A stretch of 45,547 nucleotides of DNA from Cyanobacteriota bacterium (GCA_026389285.1 JAPLID010000149.1:1-45547); one strand, 5' to 3'. Positions 23,354 to 33,022 are shown, counted from the first letter of the stretch. Notes: generated by a model from the sequence alone, not told the origin. Numbers and translations: made by a program.

Positions 23354-24256
23354 GTGAAAAAGACGTACGGCCGTTCCCCAGAACAGACCATAAAACTTCT
23401 AAGGCTCTCCGGGCTTGGCCTCTATGTGCTTTTTGCCTGCAATGTCCTCAGCGGCATTCTACCGATACGCCTGATTGATGCGGGCTGGCAACTGAACGCC
23501 ATCCAGTCGCTGCAGAATCTCGCTTTCCTGCCCTTGCTGGGCACCTGTCTGCTGCTGCTGGGCGCTGATCCCGATGACACCGGCTCGGGCCAGCGGCTGG
23601 GCTTGATCCGCAAAGGTGCTGGCCTGGCTTGCATCGGCTTTCTGCTGTTGATTCCCCTTCAGGCCGCAGGTACCTGGCGGCTGGGAATTCTCGCGGAGGT
23701 CCCGGCCAATCGCACGATCTCGACCATTGCGGCAGCCCGATCTGAGATTGCTTCTAGCCGCGATTTCAGCGAACTGGGCACATCCCTACTCAAACTTCCA
23801 GGTGCCCCGAAGTTGCCGCCTGGTTTCAACCAGCCCTTGAGCAAGGTGCGCCAGGGCATGGAACGGAGGCTGGCCACAGATCTGGAGAATCTGCGCAACA
23901 GCCAGCAACAACGGATCGCCCAGCGACGGCTGCCTGAACTCCTTCTGTTCTGCCGCACCCTGATCATTAACCTGGTCTTCGCCACCGTCTTCGGTGCAAT
24001 CGCAGGCTTCACACTGTCCCGGCCTCGGTTCGCTCTCAAGCTCGCCAATCCGTTCACTCAGTTGTCAATATGGATCGAGAATTCGGAACGTCGCCGCGAG
24101 GCCCAACGCCGCTCTTTCCAGGTTTCCGGCACCAAAGGCCCTCTCGACTCCATCGTCAAAGGCATCCAGTCTCGACTGAAACACATGCAACGCCGGGGCG
24201 AAGCCCGACGCCTGGCCTCCAGAACCGAGTCATCACGGCGTCAGCGCAGCGATTAG
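23354..24256 (+). CDS. HpsJ-like membrane protein
   Basis: A 300-residue protein with a GTG start. It has two N-terminal membrane helices (LGLYVLFACNVLSGILPIR and LAFLPLLGTCLLLLGAD), a third (AGLACIGFLLLIPLQAAG), a soluble stretch of about 90 residues rich in Ala, Ser, Arg and Glu, and a fourth helix (LIINLVFATVFGAIAGFTL), then a basic tail. The N-terminal layout, with a D-A-G-W motif between helices, resembles the HpsJ family of cyanobacteria, tied to export of hormogonium polysaccharide or to cyanoexosortase loci. No such locus is visible here, so the family call is tentative. The coding base use is less GC-biased than that of its neighbours. Confidence 0.65.
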   Translation: MKKTYGRSPEQTIKLLRLSGLGLYVLFACNVLSGILPIRLIDAGWQLNAIQSLQNLAFLPLLGTCLLLLGADPDDTGSGQRLGLIRKGAGLACIGFLLLIPLQAAGTWRLGILAEVPANRTISTIAAARSEIASSRDFSELGTSLLKLPGAPKLPPGFNQPLSKVRQGMERRLATDLENLRNSQQQRIAQRRLPELLLFCRTLIINLVFATVFGAIAGFTLSRPRFALKLANPFTQLSIWIENSERRREAQRRSFQVSGTKGPLDSIVKGIQSRLKHMQRRGEARRLASRTESSRRQRSD

Positions 24257-24288
24257 GCGGTTCTGATCAAACGCCTGGAGCGACTCCG

Positions 24289-24294
24289 TAGGAT
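24289..24294 (+). promoter_or_regulatory. Candidate -10 box of thrS
   Basis: TAGGAT within CTCCGTAGGATCGG (24284-24297), 27 bases before the GTG start. The same 14-mer with one change precedes aroA. This supports a shared promoter type in this genome. Confidence 0.42.
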
Positions 24295-24321
24295 CGGTTC
24301 CATTACGACATCGGTGATTCC

Positions 24322-26151
24322 GTGAGCAGCTCCCCGATCGCCGCGACCCCCCAGCCGGCATCGGTCGAGGTCCAAGCCACGACGATCCAGCTGCCGAAAA
24401 CGAGCGAAAACCCGGCCCTGCTCCGGATTCGGCACTCGATGAGTCACGTGCTGGCGATGGCTGTGCAGCGCCTGTTCCCCAAAGCCCAGGTCACCATCGG
24501 CCCCTGGACCGAGAACGGGTTCTATTACGACTTCGACAACCCTGATCCCTTCACCGAGGCCGATCTCAAGGCGATCCGCAAGGAGATGCTCAAGATCCTC
24601 AGCTCCCGACTGCCCCTGGAGCGGATCGAGGTCAGCCGCGAGGAGGCCGAACGCCGCATCCGCCAGCAGAACGAGCCCTACAAACTCGAGATCCTGGCTG
24701 GTCTGCAGGAGCCGATCACCCTCTACACCCTGGGCGACGACTGGTGGGACCTGTGCGCCGGCCCCCATGTGGCCAATACCAGCGAGCTCAATCCCAAGGC
24801 CTTTGCCCTCGAAAGTGTGGCAGGGGCCTACTGGCGCGGCGACGAGAACCGGGCCCAGCTGCAACGCATTTACGGCACCGCCTGGGAAACGGCAGAGCAG
24901 CTGGCGGAATATCAGCGCCGCAAGCAGGAGGCCCTGCGGCGCGACCATCGCCGCCTCGGCACCGACCTGGATCTGTTTTCGATCGAAGATGAGGCGGGGG
25001 CCGGACTGGTCTTCTGGCATCCCCGCGGCGCCCGCATGCGCCTGCTGATCGAGGACTTCTGGCGCCAGGCGCACTTCGATGACGGCTACGAACTGCTCTA
25101 TACCCCCCATATCGCCGACATTGAGTTATGGCGCACGTCCGGCCACCTCGACTTCTACGCCGAGAGTATGTTCGGGCCGATGCAGGTGGACGAGCGCCAG
25201 TACCAGCTCAAGCCGATGAATTGCCCCTTTCATGTGCTCACCTATGCCAGTCGGCTGCGCTCTTACCGCGAGCTGCCGATCCGCTGGGCCGAGCTGGGCA
25301 CCGTGTACCGCTACGAACGCCCCGGCGTGATGCATGGGCTGATGCGCGTGCGTGGCTTCACCCAGGATGATGCCCATGTCTTCTGCTTACCCGAGCAGAT
25401 CGGCGATGAGATCCTGCGGGTCCTGAATCTCACCGAGCGCATTCTCAGCACCTTTGATTTCCGCCACTACGAGATCCATCTCTCCACCCGGCCAGAGAAG
25501 TCCATCGGTGAAGACAGCGTCTGGGATCTGGCCACCAAGGGCCTGATCGAGGCGCTGGAGCGCAAGGGCTGGGCTTACAAGGTCGACGAGGGGGGTGGGG
25601 CGTTCTATGGCCCCAAAATCGATCTCAAGATCGAAGATGCGATCGGCCGTCTCTGGCAATGCTCCACCATCCAGCTGGATTTTAATCTGCCGGAGCGCTT
25701 CAACCTTGAATACGTGGCTGCTGATGGCAGCCGACAGCGCCCGATCATGATTCACCGGGCCATTTTTGGCTCCCTGGAGCGTTTCTTCGGCATCATGACC
25801 GAAAACTACGCCGGTGATTTTCCCTTCTGGCTGGCGCCGGAGCAGATCCGCTTGCTCCCCGTCACCGATGAGGTGTTGCCCTACGCCGAAGCCCTGCAAC
25901 AGCAGCTGGTTCAGCTGGGGGTGCGAGCCAAGATCGATCACAGCGGCGAGCGCCTCGGCAAGCTGATTCGCAATGGCGAACAGATGAAGATTCCGCTGCT
26001 GGGTGTGATCGGCGCCAAGGAGGCTGAAACCGGAACCGTCAGCCTGCGCAGCCGTCGTGATGGCGACCTCGGCGCCCTGGAGAGCGCCTCGTTGGTCAGC
26101 CGAGCCGCCGCCGCCAACCAACAGCGGCTTGCCGGCCTGGGCGAAGGTTGA
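24322..26151 (+). CDS. thrS: Threonyl-tRNA synthetase lacking the TGS domain
   Basis: Charges tRNA-Thr with threonine. The 609-residue class II enzyme begins at a GTG and goes almost directly into the editing domain: RIRHSMSHVLAMAVQRLFP and later DDWWDLCAGPHV carry the His and Cys zinc-site residues. The N-terminal TGS domain of the Escherichia coli enzyme is absent, as in other cyanobacteria. The catalytic core has MNCPFHVLTYASRLRSYREL (zinc Cys and motif 2 region), RYERPGVMHGLMRVRGFTQD and MIHRAIFGSLERFFGI (motif 3). The anticodon domain follows. It is preceded by a TAGGAT box and followed by glk after 82 bases. Confidence 0.97.
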   Translation: MSSSPIAATPQPASVEVQATTIQLPKTSENPALLRIRHSMSHVLAMAVQRLFPKAQVTIGPWTENGFYYDFDNPDPFTEADLKAIRKEMLKILSSRLPLERIEVSREEAERRIRQQNEPYKLEILAGLQEPITLYTLGDDWWDLCAGPHVANTSELNPKAFALESVAGAYWRGDENRAQLQRIYGTAWETAEQLAEYQRRKQEALRRDHRRLGTDLDLFSIEDEAGAGLVFWHPRGARMRLLIEDFWRQAHFDDGYELLYTPHIADIELWRTSGHLDFYAESMFGPMQVDERQYQLKPMNCPFHVLTYASRLRSYRELPIRWAELGTVYRYERPGVMHGLMRVRGFTQDDAHVFCLPEQIGDEILRVLNLTERILSTFDFRHYEIHLSTRPEKSIGEDSVWDLATKGLIEALERKGWAYKVDEGGGAFYGPKIDLKIEDAIGRLWQCSTIQLDFNLPERFNLEYVAADGSRQRPIMIHRAIFGSLERFFGIMTENYAGDFPFWLAPEQIRLLPVTDEVLPYAEALQQQLVQLGVRAKIDHSGERLGKLIRNGEQMKIPLLGVIGAKEAETGTVSLRSRRDGDLGALESASLVSRAAAANQQRLAGLGEG

Positions 26152-26233
26152 TCGTTCGGCAGCCCCGACCACTCAGCTGCCCCCACCACGAGGCAACAAT
26201 GGAGAACCTTCCTCTCCCTCACCGGTTGCCGCC

Positions 26234-27283
26234 ATGACCACCCTGCTGGCCGGCGATATCGGCGGCACCAAGACCCTGCTGAGCCTCCACGACGCGGCCG
26301 GCCTGGCGACCCTGAGCAGCCGCCGCTACCCCTCCGCCGACTGGCAGGACCTGGCGGCGATGGTGCTGGATTTTCTGGCCCATACCGATCTTCAGGGCCT
26401 GACCCGACCTGCCGCTGCCTGCCTGGCCGTCGCCGGCCCGGTCCATGGCGGCAGAGCCCAGCTCACCAACCTCAGCTGGAACCTTCACGAGCGCGATCTG
26501 GCCGACGCCTGCGCCATCTCCAGGCTCGAACTGGTCAACGATTTTGCCGTGCTGATCTACGGACTGCCCCATCTGCAGGCTGCCCAGCTCGCCGCGGTGC
26601 GGCCCGGTGAGGCGGAGGCGGAGTCACCGCTGCTGATCCTGGGCGCCGGTACCGGCCTGGGGGTGGCGGTGGGGGTGCACACCTGCACAGGGCTGCAGGC
26701 CCTGGCCAGCGAAGCCTCCCACGGCGACTTCGCCCCCCGCAGTCAGCAGGAGTGGAATCTGAGGCAATGGATCCAGTGTGATCGCCAGCTCGAGCGGGTC
26801 TCGATCGAAAGGGTGGTCAGCGGCACGGGGCTGGGGCATGTGGCTCGCTGGTTGCTGGCCAGCCGGGATCCCGGTGGCCTCCACCCCCTGTCGGAGCAGG
26901 CCGCCCGCTGGCTCGCCGGCGAACCGAAGCCCGGCGGCTTCGACGCCGACGCTGGCCAGCGCGCCGATCTGCCTGCCGCCGTGGCCGAAGCGGCCTCCAG
27001 CGGCGATCCCCTGGCCTTGGAGGCACTCGAACTCTGGCTGGGGGCCTATGGATCGGTCTGCGGTGATCTGGCTTTGACCAGCCTCAGCCGCGGTGGCATC
27101 TGGCTGGCCGGGGGAACGGCGGCCAAACTGTTGCAACAACTGCGATCGCCGCGGTTCACCGAGGCGTTTCTTGCCAAGGGCAGGTTGCGGGCCGTGCTGG
27201 AGCCGATGCCGATCCAGGCCGTGATCGATCCCGACTTCGGTGCTTTCAGTGCCGCCTGTCGGGCGCGGATGCTGCTGGCCTGA
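26234..27283 (+). CDS. glk: Glucokinase (non-ROK type)
   Basis: Phosphorylates glucose with ATP to glucose-6-phosphate. The 349-residue protein starts MTTLLAGDIGGTKTLLSLHD with the phosphate-binding loop at residues 8-13. It has LAVAGPV, NLSWNLHERDLADA, ELVNDFAVLIYGLP, LGAGTGLGVAV and ALASEASHGDFAPR (the substrate-binding Glu and His). GGIWLAGGTAAKLL near the end is the adenosine-binding region. The frame is open upstream into thrS, but the ATG at 26234 is where family similarity begins. With the ROK kinase at 34706 it gives this segment two sugar kinases. thrB follows after 70 bases. Confidence 0.94.
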   Translation: MTTLLAGDIGGTKTLLSLHDAAGLATLSSRRYPSADWQDLAAMVLDFLAHTDLQGLTRPAAACLAVAGPVHGGRAQLTNLSWNLHERDLADACAISRLELVNDFAVLIYGLPHLQAAQLAAVRPGEAEAESPLLILGAGTGLGVAVGVHTCTGLQALASEASHGDFAPRSQQEWNLRQWIQCDRQLERVSIERVVSGTGLGHVARWLLASRDPGGLHPLSEQAARWLAGEPKPGGFDADAGQRADLPAAVAEAASSGDPLALEALELWLGAYGSVCGDLALTSLSRGGIWLAGGTAAKLLQQLRSPRFTEAFLAKGRLRAVLEPMPIQAVIDPDFGAFSAACRARMLLA

Positions 27284-27353
27284 GTCAGGGCGCAGAAGCA
27301 GCGCCAGGGCCTGACCCATCGACTGCAACACTGGAATCAGTAAAACGTCTTTG

Positions 27354-28307
27354 ATGGTGCGCCCAAGCCTCGGCCAGGGGGTGGTGGTTGAGGTCCCCGC
27401 CACCACCGCCAACCTCGGGCCCGGTTTCGACTGCCTGGGAGCAGCTCTTGATCTGGGCAACCGCTTCGAACTGCGGGTGATTGAGGGAAGCGGCGAACGT
27501 TTTGATCTGATCATCGAAGGCAGTGAGGGCGCCCATCTGCGCGGCGGCCCCGACAACCTCATCTATCGCTCCGCCCAGCGGGTCTGGAAGGAGGCTGGCC
27601 AGGAACCGGTGGCCCTGGAGGCCAGGGTGCAGCTGGCGGTGCCTCCGGCCCGGGGCCTCGGCAGCAGTGCCACGGCGATCGTCGCCGGCCTCATCGGAGC
27701 CAATGCCCTGGTCGGCGAACCGTTGAGCAAGGAGAAACTGCTGGAGCTGGCGATCGACATCGAGGGCCATCCCGACAACGTCGTGCCCTCCCTTGTCGGC
27801 GGACTGTGCCTGACGGCCAGGGCTGCTTCCCATCGCTGGCGGGTGGTGCGCTGTGAATGGGCCAGCGACGTGCAGGCGGTGGTGGCCATCCCCTCGATCC
27901 GCCTCAGCACCGCCGAAGCGCGGCGCGCCATGCCCCGCAGCATTCCGATCAGTGATGCTGTGGTCAATCTCGGAGCTCTGACCCTGTTATTGCAGGGCCT
28001 GCGCACCGGCAATGGCGATCTGATCGCCGATGGCATGCACGACCGCATCCACGAGCCCTACCGCTGGGGACTGATCCAGGGGGGGAAGGCGGTGCGGGAA
28101 GCGGCTCTGGAGGCGGGGGCCTGGGGCTGCGTGATCAGCGGCGCCGGTCCCACCCTGCTGGCCCTGGGGCCCACCTCCGTCGCCGAGGCCGTCAGCCAGG
28201 CCATGGTCGAAGCCTGGCGCCAGGAAGGGGTGAGCAGCTGCGGCGAAGTGGTTCAGCTCCAGCACGAAGGCAGCCGCTGGAACCCCCTGCCCCTATCTGG
28301 AGCCTGA
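27354..28307 (+). CDS. thrB: Homoserine kinase
   Basis: Phosphorylates homoserine in threonine synthesis. The 317-residue GHMP-family kinase has VEVPATTANLGPGFDCLG at residues 13-30, the ATP loop PPARGLGSSATAIVAGLIG near residue 98 and the C-terminal GCVISGAGPTLLAL. The start is the ATG at 27354. A TTG just before and a GTG just after are alternatives. It sits 3' of glk and 5' of ndhD, and thrS lies two genes upstream, so two genes of threonine use are close together. A gap with two palindromes separates it from ndhD. Confidence 0.95.
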   Translation: MVRPSLGQGVVVEVPATTANLGPGFDCLGAALDLGNRFELRVIEGSGERFDLIIEGSEGAHLRGGPDNLIYRSAQRVWKEAGQEPVALEARVQLAVPPARGLGSSATAIVAGLIGANALVGEPLSKEKLLELAIDIEGHPDNVVPSLVGGLCLTARAASHRWRVVRCEWASDVQAVVAIPSIRLSTAEARRAMPRSIPISDAVVNLGALTLLLQGLRTGNGDLIADGMHDRIHEPYRWGLIQGGKAVREAALEAGAWGCVISGAGPTLLALGPTSVAEAVSQAMVEAWRQEGVSSCGEVVQLQHEGSRWNPLPLSGA

Positions 28308-28355
28308 CCGCCCCCATCCAGCTGCGCCCCGACCCACTGCCCTCAGCACAGGCCA

Positions 28356-28394
28356 TGAGTAGATCTACTCAGCTGATAGATTTCAGTTCTGAAA
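28356..28394. promoter_or_regulatory. Two palindromes in the thrB-ndhD gap
   Basis: TGAGTAGATCTACTCA (28356-28371) is a perfect 16-bp palindrome. Ten bases downstream, TTTCAG (28381-28386), TT, CTGAAA (28389-28394) form another perfect inverted repeat. Both lie 60-100 bases upstream of the ndhD start, where an operator would be expected. This block is less GC-rich than the surroundings. The binding protein is unknown; an NdhR/CcmR-type regulator is one idea, without sequence proof. Confidence 0.5.
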
Positions 28395-28455
28395 CAGTCG
28401 GTCCGGCCCCAGGGCTTGCGGCCTGCATTCCCCAAGTCAACAGCCGGAACCAGTG

Positions 28456-30030
28456 ATGGACGCCACCATGCCCATTTCGGCCGCGTCCTCGCTTACTGCG
28501 GCTTTCCCCTGGCTCAGCCTGATCGTGCTGCTGCCGGCGGCAGCAGCCTTGATCATGCCGCTGCTCCCCGGCGACGAGGACGATCCCACCCTGCCCCGGC
28601 TCCTGGCCCTGGCCACCCTCGGGGTGGATCTGGCCCTGATGCTGTGGGTGTTCAGCCGCCATTTTGATGGCTCGCTCTCCACCCTGCAGCTGGTGGAGCG
28701 GGTGCCCTGGGTTCCCACCCTCGGTCTGGAATGGTCTCTGGCCGCCGATGGCCTCTCCGCTCCCGTCGTGGTGCTCAGCGGTCTCGTCACGTTCCTGGCC
28801 GTGGCCGCCAGCTGGAATGTCAATCGCAAGACCCGTCTTTATTTCGGGCTTCTGTTGTTGCAGGCCTCGGCTCAGGGTCTGGTTTTCCTCTCCCAGGATT
28901 TCCTGTTGTTCTTCCTGGCCTGGGAGCTTGAGCTGGTGCCGGTTTACCTGCTGATCGCCATCTGGGGCGGCAAGCAGCGCCAGTACGCCGCCACCAAGTT
29001 CATCCTCTACACCGCCTCCGCCTCGCTGTTGATCCTGATCAGCGGTCTGGCTCTGGCTCTCTCCGGAGACAGCTTCACCCTCAACCTCTCAGAACTCGCG
29101 GCCCGCTCGCCAGGCGGCACCTTCGGCCTGCTCTGCTACCTGGGGTTCCTGATCGGTTTCGGGGTCAAGTTGCCGATTTTCCCCTTACATACCTGGTTGC
29201 CCGATGCCCACGGCGAGGCCAATGCACCGGTGTCGATGCTGCTGGCCGGGGTGCTGCTGAAGATGGGGGGCTATGCGCTGTTGCGTTTCAACGTGCAGAT
29301 GCTGCCGGAAATCCATCTATTGCTGGCTCCCGCCCTGGTGGTGCTCGGCATCGTCAACATCATCTACGGCGCTCTCAACGCCTTCGCCCAGGACAACGTC
29401 AAACGGCGCATCGCCTGCAGCTCGGTCAGCCATATGGGCTTCGTGCTCCTGGGCATCGGCGCTATCGATGCCCTGGGCATGAGCGGCGCCATGCTGCAGA
29501 TGATCAGCCATGGCCTGATCGCCGCCTCGATGTTCTTCTTCACCGGCGTCTTCCACGACCGCACCAAGACTCTCTCGATCCCCAATATGGGCGGCCTGGC
29601 CAAGGCCTTACCGATCACCTTCGCTTTCTTCCTGGCCAGTTCGCTGGCCTCCCTGGCCCTGCCTGGCATGAGCGGTTTCATCAGCGAGATCACCGTCTTC
29701 CTCGGTGTTACCTCCAACGACGGCTTCACGGTGCCATTCCGGGTGCTGACGATCGTCCTGGCCGCCATTGGCCTAGTGCTCACACCGGTTTACCTGCTCT
29801 CGTTGTGCCGCCGGGTGTTTTTCGGGCCCAGGATCCCCGCCCTGGCCGTGGTCGGCGATATGAATCCGAGGGAGCTGGTGATCGGCCTCAGCCTGCTGGT
29901 TCCCACCCTGGTGATCGGCTTCTGGCCGCGGGTGGCGATCGACTTCTACCAGGCCAGCACCAATGCCCTGGCAATTGAGCTCAGCAATACAAGCCAGCTG
30001 GCCCTCAGCCATTGGCCGATCTTCGGCTGA
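28456..30030 (+). CDS. ndhD: NAD(P)H-quinone oxidoreductase subunit 4
   Basis: An antiporter-like proton-pumping subunit of the thylakoid NDH-1 complex, which serves respiration and cyclic electron flow around photosystem I. The 524-residue protein has about fourteen membrane helices. Conserved parts include [20 protein letters not shown] (Glu in helix 5), [20 protein letters not shown] (helix 7-8), [30 protein letters not shown] (Lys and His) and [14 protein letters not shown]. Starts at GTG 28453, ATG 28456 or ATG 28468 are all possible. The sequence looks like the respiratory D1/D2 type rather than the CO2-uptake D3/D4 type, which is inference from overall similarity. Two palindromes lie upstream. 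Confidence 0.95.
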   Translation: MDATMPISAASSLTAAFPWLSLIVLLPAAAALIMPLLPGDEDDPTLPRLLALATLGVDLALMLWVFSRHFDGSLSTLQLVERVPWVPTLGLEWSLAADGLSAPVVVLSGLVTFLAVAASWNVNRKTRLYFGLLLLQASAQGLVFLSQDFLLFFLAWELELVPVYLLIAIWGGKQRQYAATKFILYTASASLLILISGLALALSGDSFTLNLSELAARSPGGTFGLLCYLGFLIGFGVKLPIFPLHTWLPDAHGEANAPVSMLLAGVLLKMGGYALLRFNVQMLPEIHLLLAPALVVLGIVNIIYGALNAFAQDNVKRRIACSSVSHMGFVLLGIGAIDALGMSGAMLQMISHGLIAASMFFFTGVFHDRTKTLSIPNMGGLAKALPITFAFFLASSLASLALPGMSGFISEITVFLGVTSNDGFTVPFRVLTIVLAAIGLVLTPVYLLSLCRRVFFGPRIPALAVVGDMNPRELVIGLSLLVPTLVIGFWPRVAIDFYQASTNALAIELSNTSQLALSHWPIFG

Positions 30031-30175
30031 TCGACCACCAGACGGCGATCAACCAGCGCATGATCAACTCAGGCGCTGAACACCCAGTGCGGGGATCACA
30101 GCCTCCGGTTGAGCCACAGCGCCCCCCTGGCTCAGCTCGAATGAACTTCAATTCCGCCTGCCGACGAGCGCCACC
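30031..30175. other. Gap between ndhD and the M3 peptidase gene
   Basis: About 145 bases. No stem with a T-run, no promoter box that stands out and no small gene could be seen. Confidence 0.3.
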
Positions 30176-32443
30176 ATGAGCACGGATCTCCAGAGCCGAC
30201 CTGCACTGCTGGCCGGAGCCGGTCTGCCCCAGTTCGAGCAGATCACCCCGGATCAGGTCAGCCAGCACATTCCTGTGCTGATAGCGGACTTGGAAAGCGA
30301 GCTGTCAGCCTTTGAGTCCGGGCTTGATCAGCTCGCTCAACAGGGGCGGACCCCCGGCTGGCATGAGCTGATGGATCCGCTGCACCGGCTCAACGAGCGG
30401 CTGCGCTGGAGCTGGGGGGTGGTCAGTCATCTCAACGGGGTCTGCAACACCCCCGAACTGCGCCAGGCCCACGGCGAACAGCAGGCCTCTGTCGTGGCCT
30501 TCGGTAACCGGGCCGGCCAGAGCGAGAGCCTCTACCGGGCTCTCAAGGCCCTGCAGGCACGCACCGATCTCGACTTCACGCAACAGCGGATCCTGACGGC
30601 CGAGCTGCGCGATATGGACCTGCGCGGAGTCGGGCTCCAGGGCACTGAGCGGCAGGCGTTCAACGCCGCCAGCCAGGAGCTGGCAGAACTCTCCACCAGC
30701 TTCGGCAACCGCCTGCTCGATGCCACCAATCGCTGGACCCTGCGGCTCACGGAGCCGGCTGACGTGGAGGGACTGCCGCCGAGCCTGTGCGATCAGCTGG
30801 CCCAGGCCGCACGCCAGGCCGACCCGGCTGACGCCGGCGCCTCGGCCGAATCGGGCCCTTGGCTGATGGGGCTCGATTACCCCCGTTTCGGACCGTTCAT
30901 GCAATACAGCTGCCGCCGCGATCTGCGGGAGCAGGCGTACAAGGCCCAAGTGAGCCGCGCCTCCGGCGAAGCCAGCGCTCCCCTGCCGGAGCGCGCCGAG
31001 CCCGGCGATGCGGTTGACAGCAACTGGCCCGTGATCGAACGGATTCTCAGCCTGCGGCTCGAGCAGGCCCGCCGCCTTGGCTTTGCCAACTGGGCGGACA
31101 AGAGCCTCGCCGCCAAGATGGCCGGCTCAATCGCCGAGGTGGAGGCGCTGCTGGAGGATCTGCGCGCCGCCGCTTATCCGATCGCCGTCGGGGAGCTGAA
31201 GGATCTGCGCGCCTGTGCCAAACGCCATGACGCCGCCGAAGCCGCCGATATGCGGCCCTGGGATGTCAGCTTCTGGGCCGATCACCTACGCCGCGAGCGC
31301 TTTGATCTCGACAGCGAGGCGCTGCGGCCCTGGTTCCCCCTGCCCCAGGTGCTCGACGGGTTGTTCAGCCTCTGCGACCGCCTGTTCGGCATCACGATCA
31401 GCGCCGCCGATGGCGAGGCGCCGATCTGGCATCGGGATGTGCGCTTCTTCCGCGTCCACGACCGGGACGATGGCCGGCCGATCGCCGCCTTCTATCTCGA
31501 TCCCTACAGCCGGCCGGGCAGCAAGCGCGGTGGTGCCTGGATGGATGAATGCCTGAACCTTTCCCGCTCGGCCGATGGCAGCCCGGTGCTGCCTGTGGCC
31601 TACCTGGTGTGCAACCAGAGCCCACCGGTGGGGCCGACCCCCAGCCTGATGACCTTCCAGGAAGTCGAGACCCTCTTCCATGAGTTCGGCCATGGCCTGC
31701 AGCACATGCTCACCACCGTCGAGAGGCCCCAGGCGGCCGGCATCAACCATGTCGAGTGGGATGCGGTGGAACTGCCCAGCCAGTTCATGGAAAACTGGTG
31801 CTATGACCGGGCCACCCTGCTGGGCATGGCGCGCCACTGGCAGAGCGGCGAACCGCTGCCCGAAGGCGAGTTCGAAAAACTGGTGGCGGCCCGCACCTTC
31901 ATGGGCGGCAGCGCCACCCTGCGCCAGGTGCACTTCTCCCTGACCGATCTGCGCCTGCACAGCAGCTGGACGCCCGACGGCGACGAGACCCCGGAGCAGC
32001 TGCGCCGCCGGATCGCCACCACCACCACGGTGCTGGAGCCGATCGAGGAGGACGCCCTGCTCTGCTCCTTCGGCCACATCTTCGCCGGCGGCTATGCAGC
32101 TGGCTACTACTCCTACAAGTGGGCGGAAGTGCTCAGCGCCGATGCCTTCAGTGCCTTCGAGGATGAGGGTCTCGAAAACGAGGCAGCGATCCGCGCCACC
32201 GGCCGCCGCTTCCGCGACACCGTATTGAGTCTGGGCGGCAGCCGCCATCCAGCCGAGGTGTTCGAGAGCTTCCGCGGCCGTCCCCCATCCACCGAAGCCC
32301 TGATGGCGATCAGGGCCTCAGCAACTCCGCCAGCAAGGGCTGCAAGGCCTGGGGCGCCGCCATCAAGCGATCGTGGCGCAGCACCGGCAGCGGCTGGTGC
32401 CGTCCAACCGGCAGCACCCCCAGCCAGCCGGGAAAGACCGTGA
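30176..32443 (+). CDS. prlC: M3-family oligopeptidase (oligopeptidase A type) with an unusual C-terminal tail
   Basis: A cytoplasmic zinc metallopeptidase that degrades short peptides, including cleaved signal peptides in other bacteria. The 755-residue protein has the zinc motif in VETLFHEFGHGLQHML (HEFGH near residue 502), the downstream zinc Glu region GINHVEWDAVELPSQFMENW and the C-terminal GGYAAGYYSYKWAEVLSAD. The conserved domain ends near residue 710 (FRGRPPSTEAL). The last 45 residues are Pro/Ala-rich, do not resemble the family, and are read from DNA that is antisense to the 3' end of the neighbouring hydrolase gene (134 bases shared). A lost stop codon or a late frameshift would explain this. 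The gene symbol follows the Escherichia coli homologue. Confidence 0.92.
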   Translation: MSTDLQSRPALLAGAGLPQFEQITPDQVSQHIPVLIADLESELSAFESGLDQLAQQGRTPGWHELMDPLHRLNERLRWSWGVVSHLNGVCNTPELRQAHGEQQASVVAFGNRAGQSESLYRALKALQARTDLDFTQQRILTAELRDMDLRGVGLQGTERQAFNAASQELAELSTSFGNRLLDATNRWTLRLTEPADVEGLPPSLCDQLAQAARQADPADAGASAESGPWLMGLDYPRFGPFMQYSCRRDLREQAYKAQVSRASGEASAPLPERAEPGDAVDSNWPVIERILSLRLEQARRLGFANWADKSLAAKMAGSIAEVEALLEDLRAAAYPIAVGELKDLRACAKRHDAAEAADMRPWDVSFWADHLRRERFDLDSEALRPWFPLPQVLDGLFSLCDRLFGITISAADGEAPIWHRDVRFFRVHDRDDGRPIAAFYLDPYSRPGSKRGGAWMDECLNLSRSADGSPVLPVAYLVCNQSPPVGPTPSLMTFQEVETLFHEFGHGLQHMLTTVERPQAAGINHVEWDAVELPSQFMENWCYDRATLLGMARHWQSGEPLPEGEFEKLVAARTFMGGSATLRQVHFSLTDLRLHSSWTPDGDETPEQLRRRIATTTTVLEPIEEDALLCSFGHIFAGGYAAGYYSYKWAEVLSADAFSAFEDEGLENEAAIRATGRRFRDTVLSLGGSRHPAEVFESFRGRPPSTEALMAIRASATPPARAARPGAPPSSDRGAAPAAAGAVQPAAPPASRERP

Positions 32444-32906
32444 GATCGGTGGGGCAGTAAAAGCTGCAGCAATCCATGCGGCGCAGGGGATCCAGATCGG
32501 CATTCAGGCGCTCCAGCAGGGAGCTGCCAGGCTTCATGTCGGCGATGCTGGCCAGCCAGGTACGCGGCCAGGGCAGCGCCGCCAGCGTGCCCCGGTGGGG
32601 ACTGGCCACACTGATGAAGCGACGGGTGCGTGGCGCTCCCCCCAGCAGCTGAATCCAACTGCGGGCGATCACGCCCCCCATCGAGAAACCAAGCAAATCG
32701 ATCGGCTGTTCCGGCCCGAAGGCCGTCGCGATTGCCTGATCGAGCCGCTGGGCCAGATCGAGCAACGGCCTGGACCCCAGACCATGGGGCAGGTGGGGCA
32801 GCAGCAGCGGATCGCGGCGATGGTCCAAATCCCGCAGCAGCGATCGGAACACCTTCGGCGTGTCCCAGAGACCATGAATCAACACCAGGGGGACGGCCTC
32901 AGCCAT
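32310..32906 (-). CDS. Lipase-like alpha/beta hydrolase
   Basis: A 198-residue cytoplasmic hydrolase. PLVLIHGLWDTPKVFRSLLR at residues 6-25 has the oxyanion HG motif. LLGFSMGGVIARSWIQLLGG holds the nucleophile elbow G-F-S-M-G (Ser near residue 95), and SVASPHRGTL follows. The final LRHDRLMAAPQAL carries the likely catalytic His, with an Asp before it. The closest pattern is the PGAP1/lipase class 2 type found in cyanobacteria. The substrate is unknown. Its 3' end overlaps the M3 peptidase gene tail to tail. folB ends 116 bases upstream on the same strand. Confidence 0.85.
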   Translation of the reverse strand: MAEAVPLVLIHGLWDTPKVFRSLLRDLDHRRDPLLLPHLPHGLGSRPLLDLAQRLDQAIATAFGPEQPIDLLGFSMGGVIARSWIQLLGGAPRTRRFISVASPHRGTLAALPWPRTWLASIADMKPGSSLLERLNADLDPLRRMDCCSFYCPTDLTVFPGWLGVLPVGRHQPLPVLRHDRLMAAPQALQPLLAELLRP

Positions 32907-33022
32907 GGCGGCGTGGCTTCATCAGGGGCTGGCGGACAGGCCGTGAGACGGGCTTCACGATGGCAGCTTCCAGGGGGTTGGCAGCCCTGCATCGACGGTC
33001 GATCGCCCTGGGGCGCCTGCCA

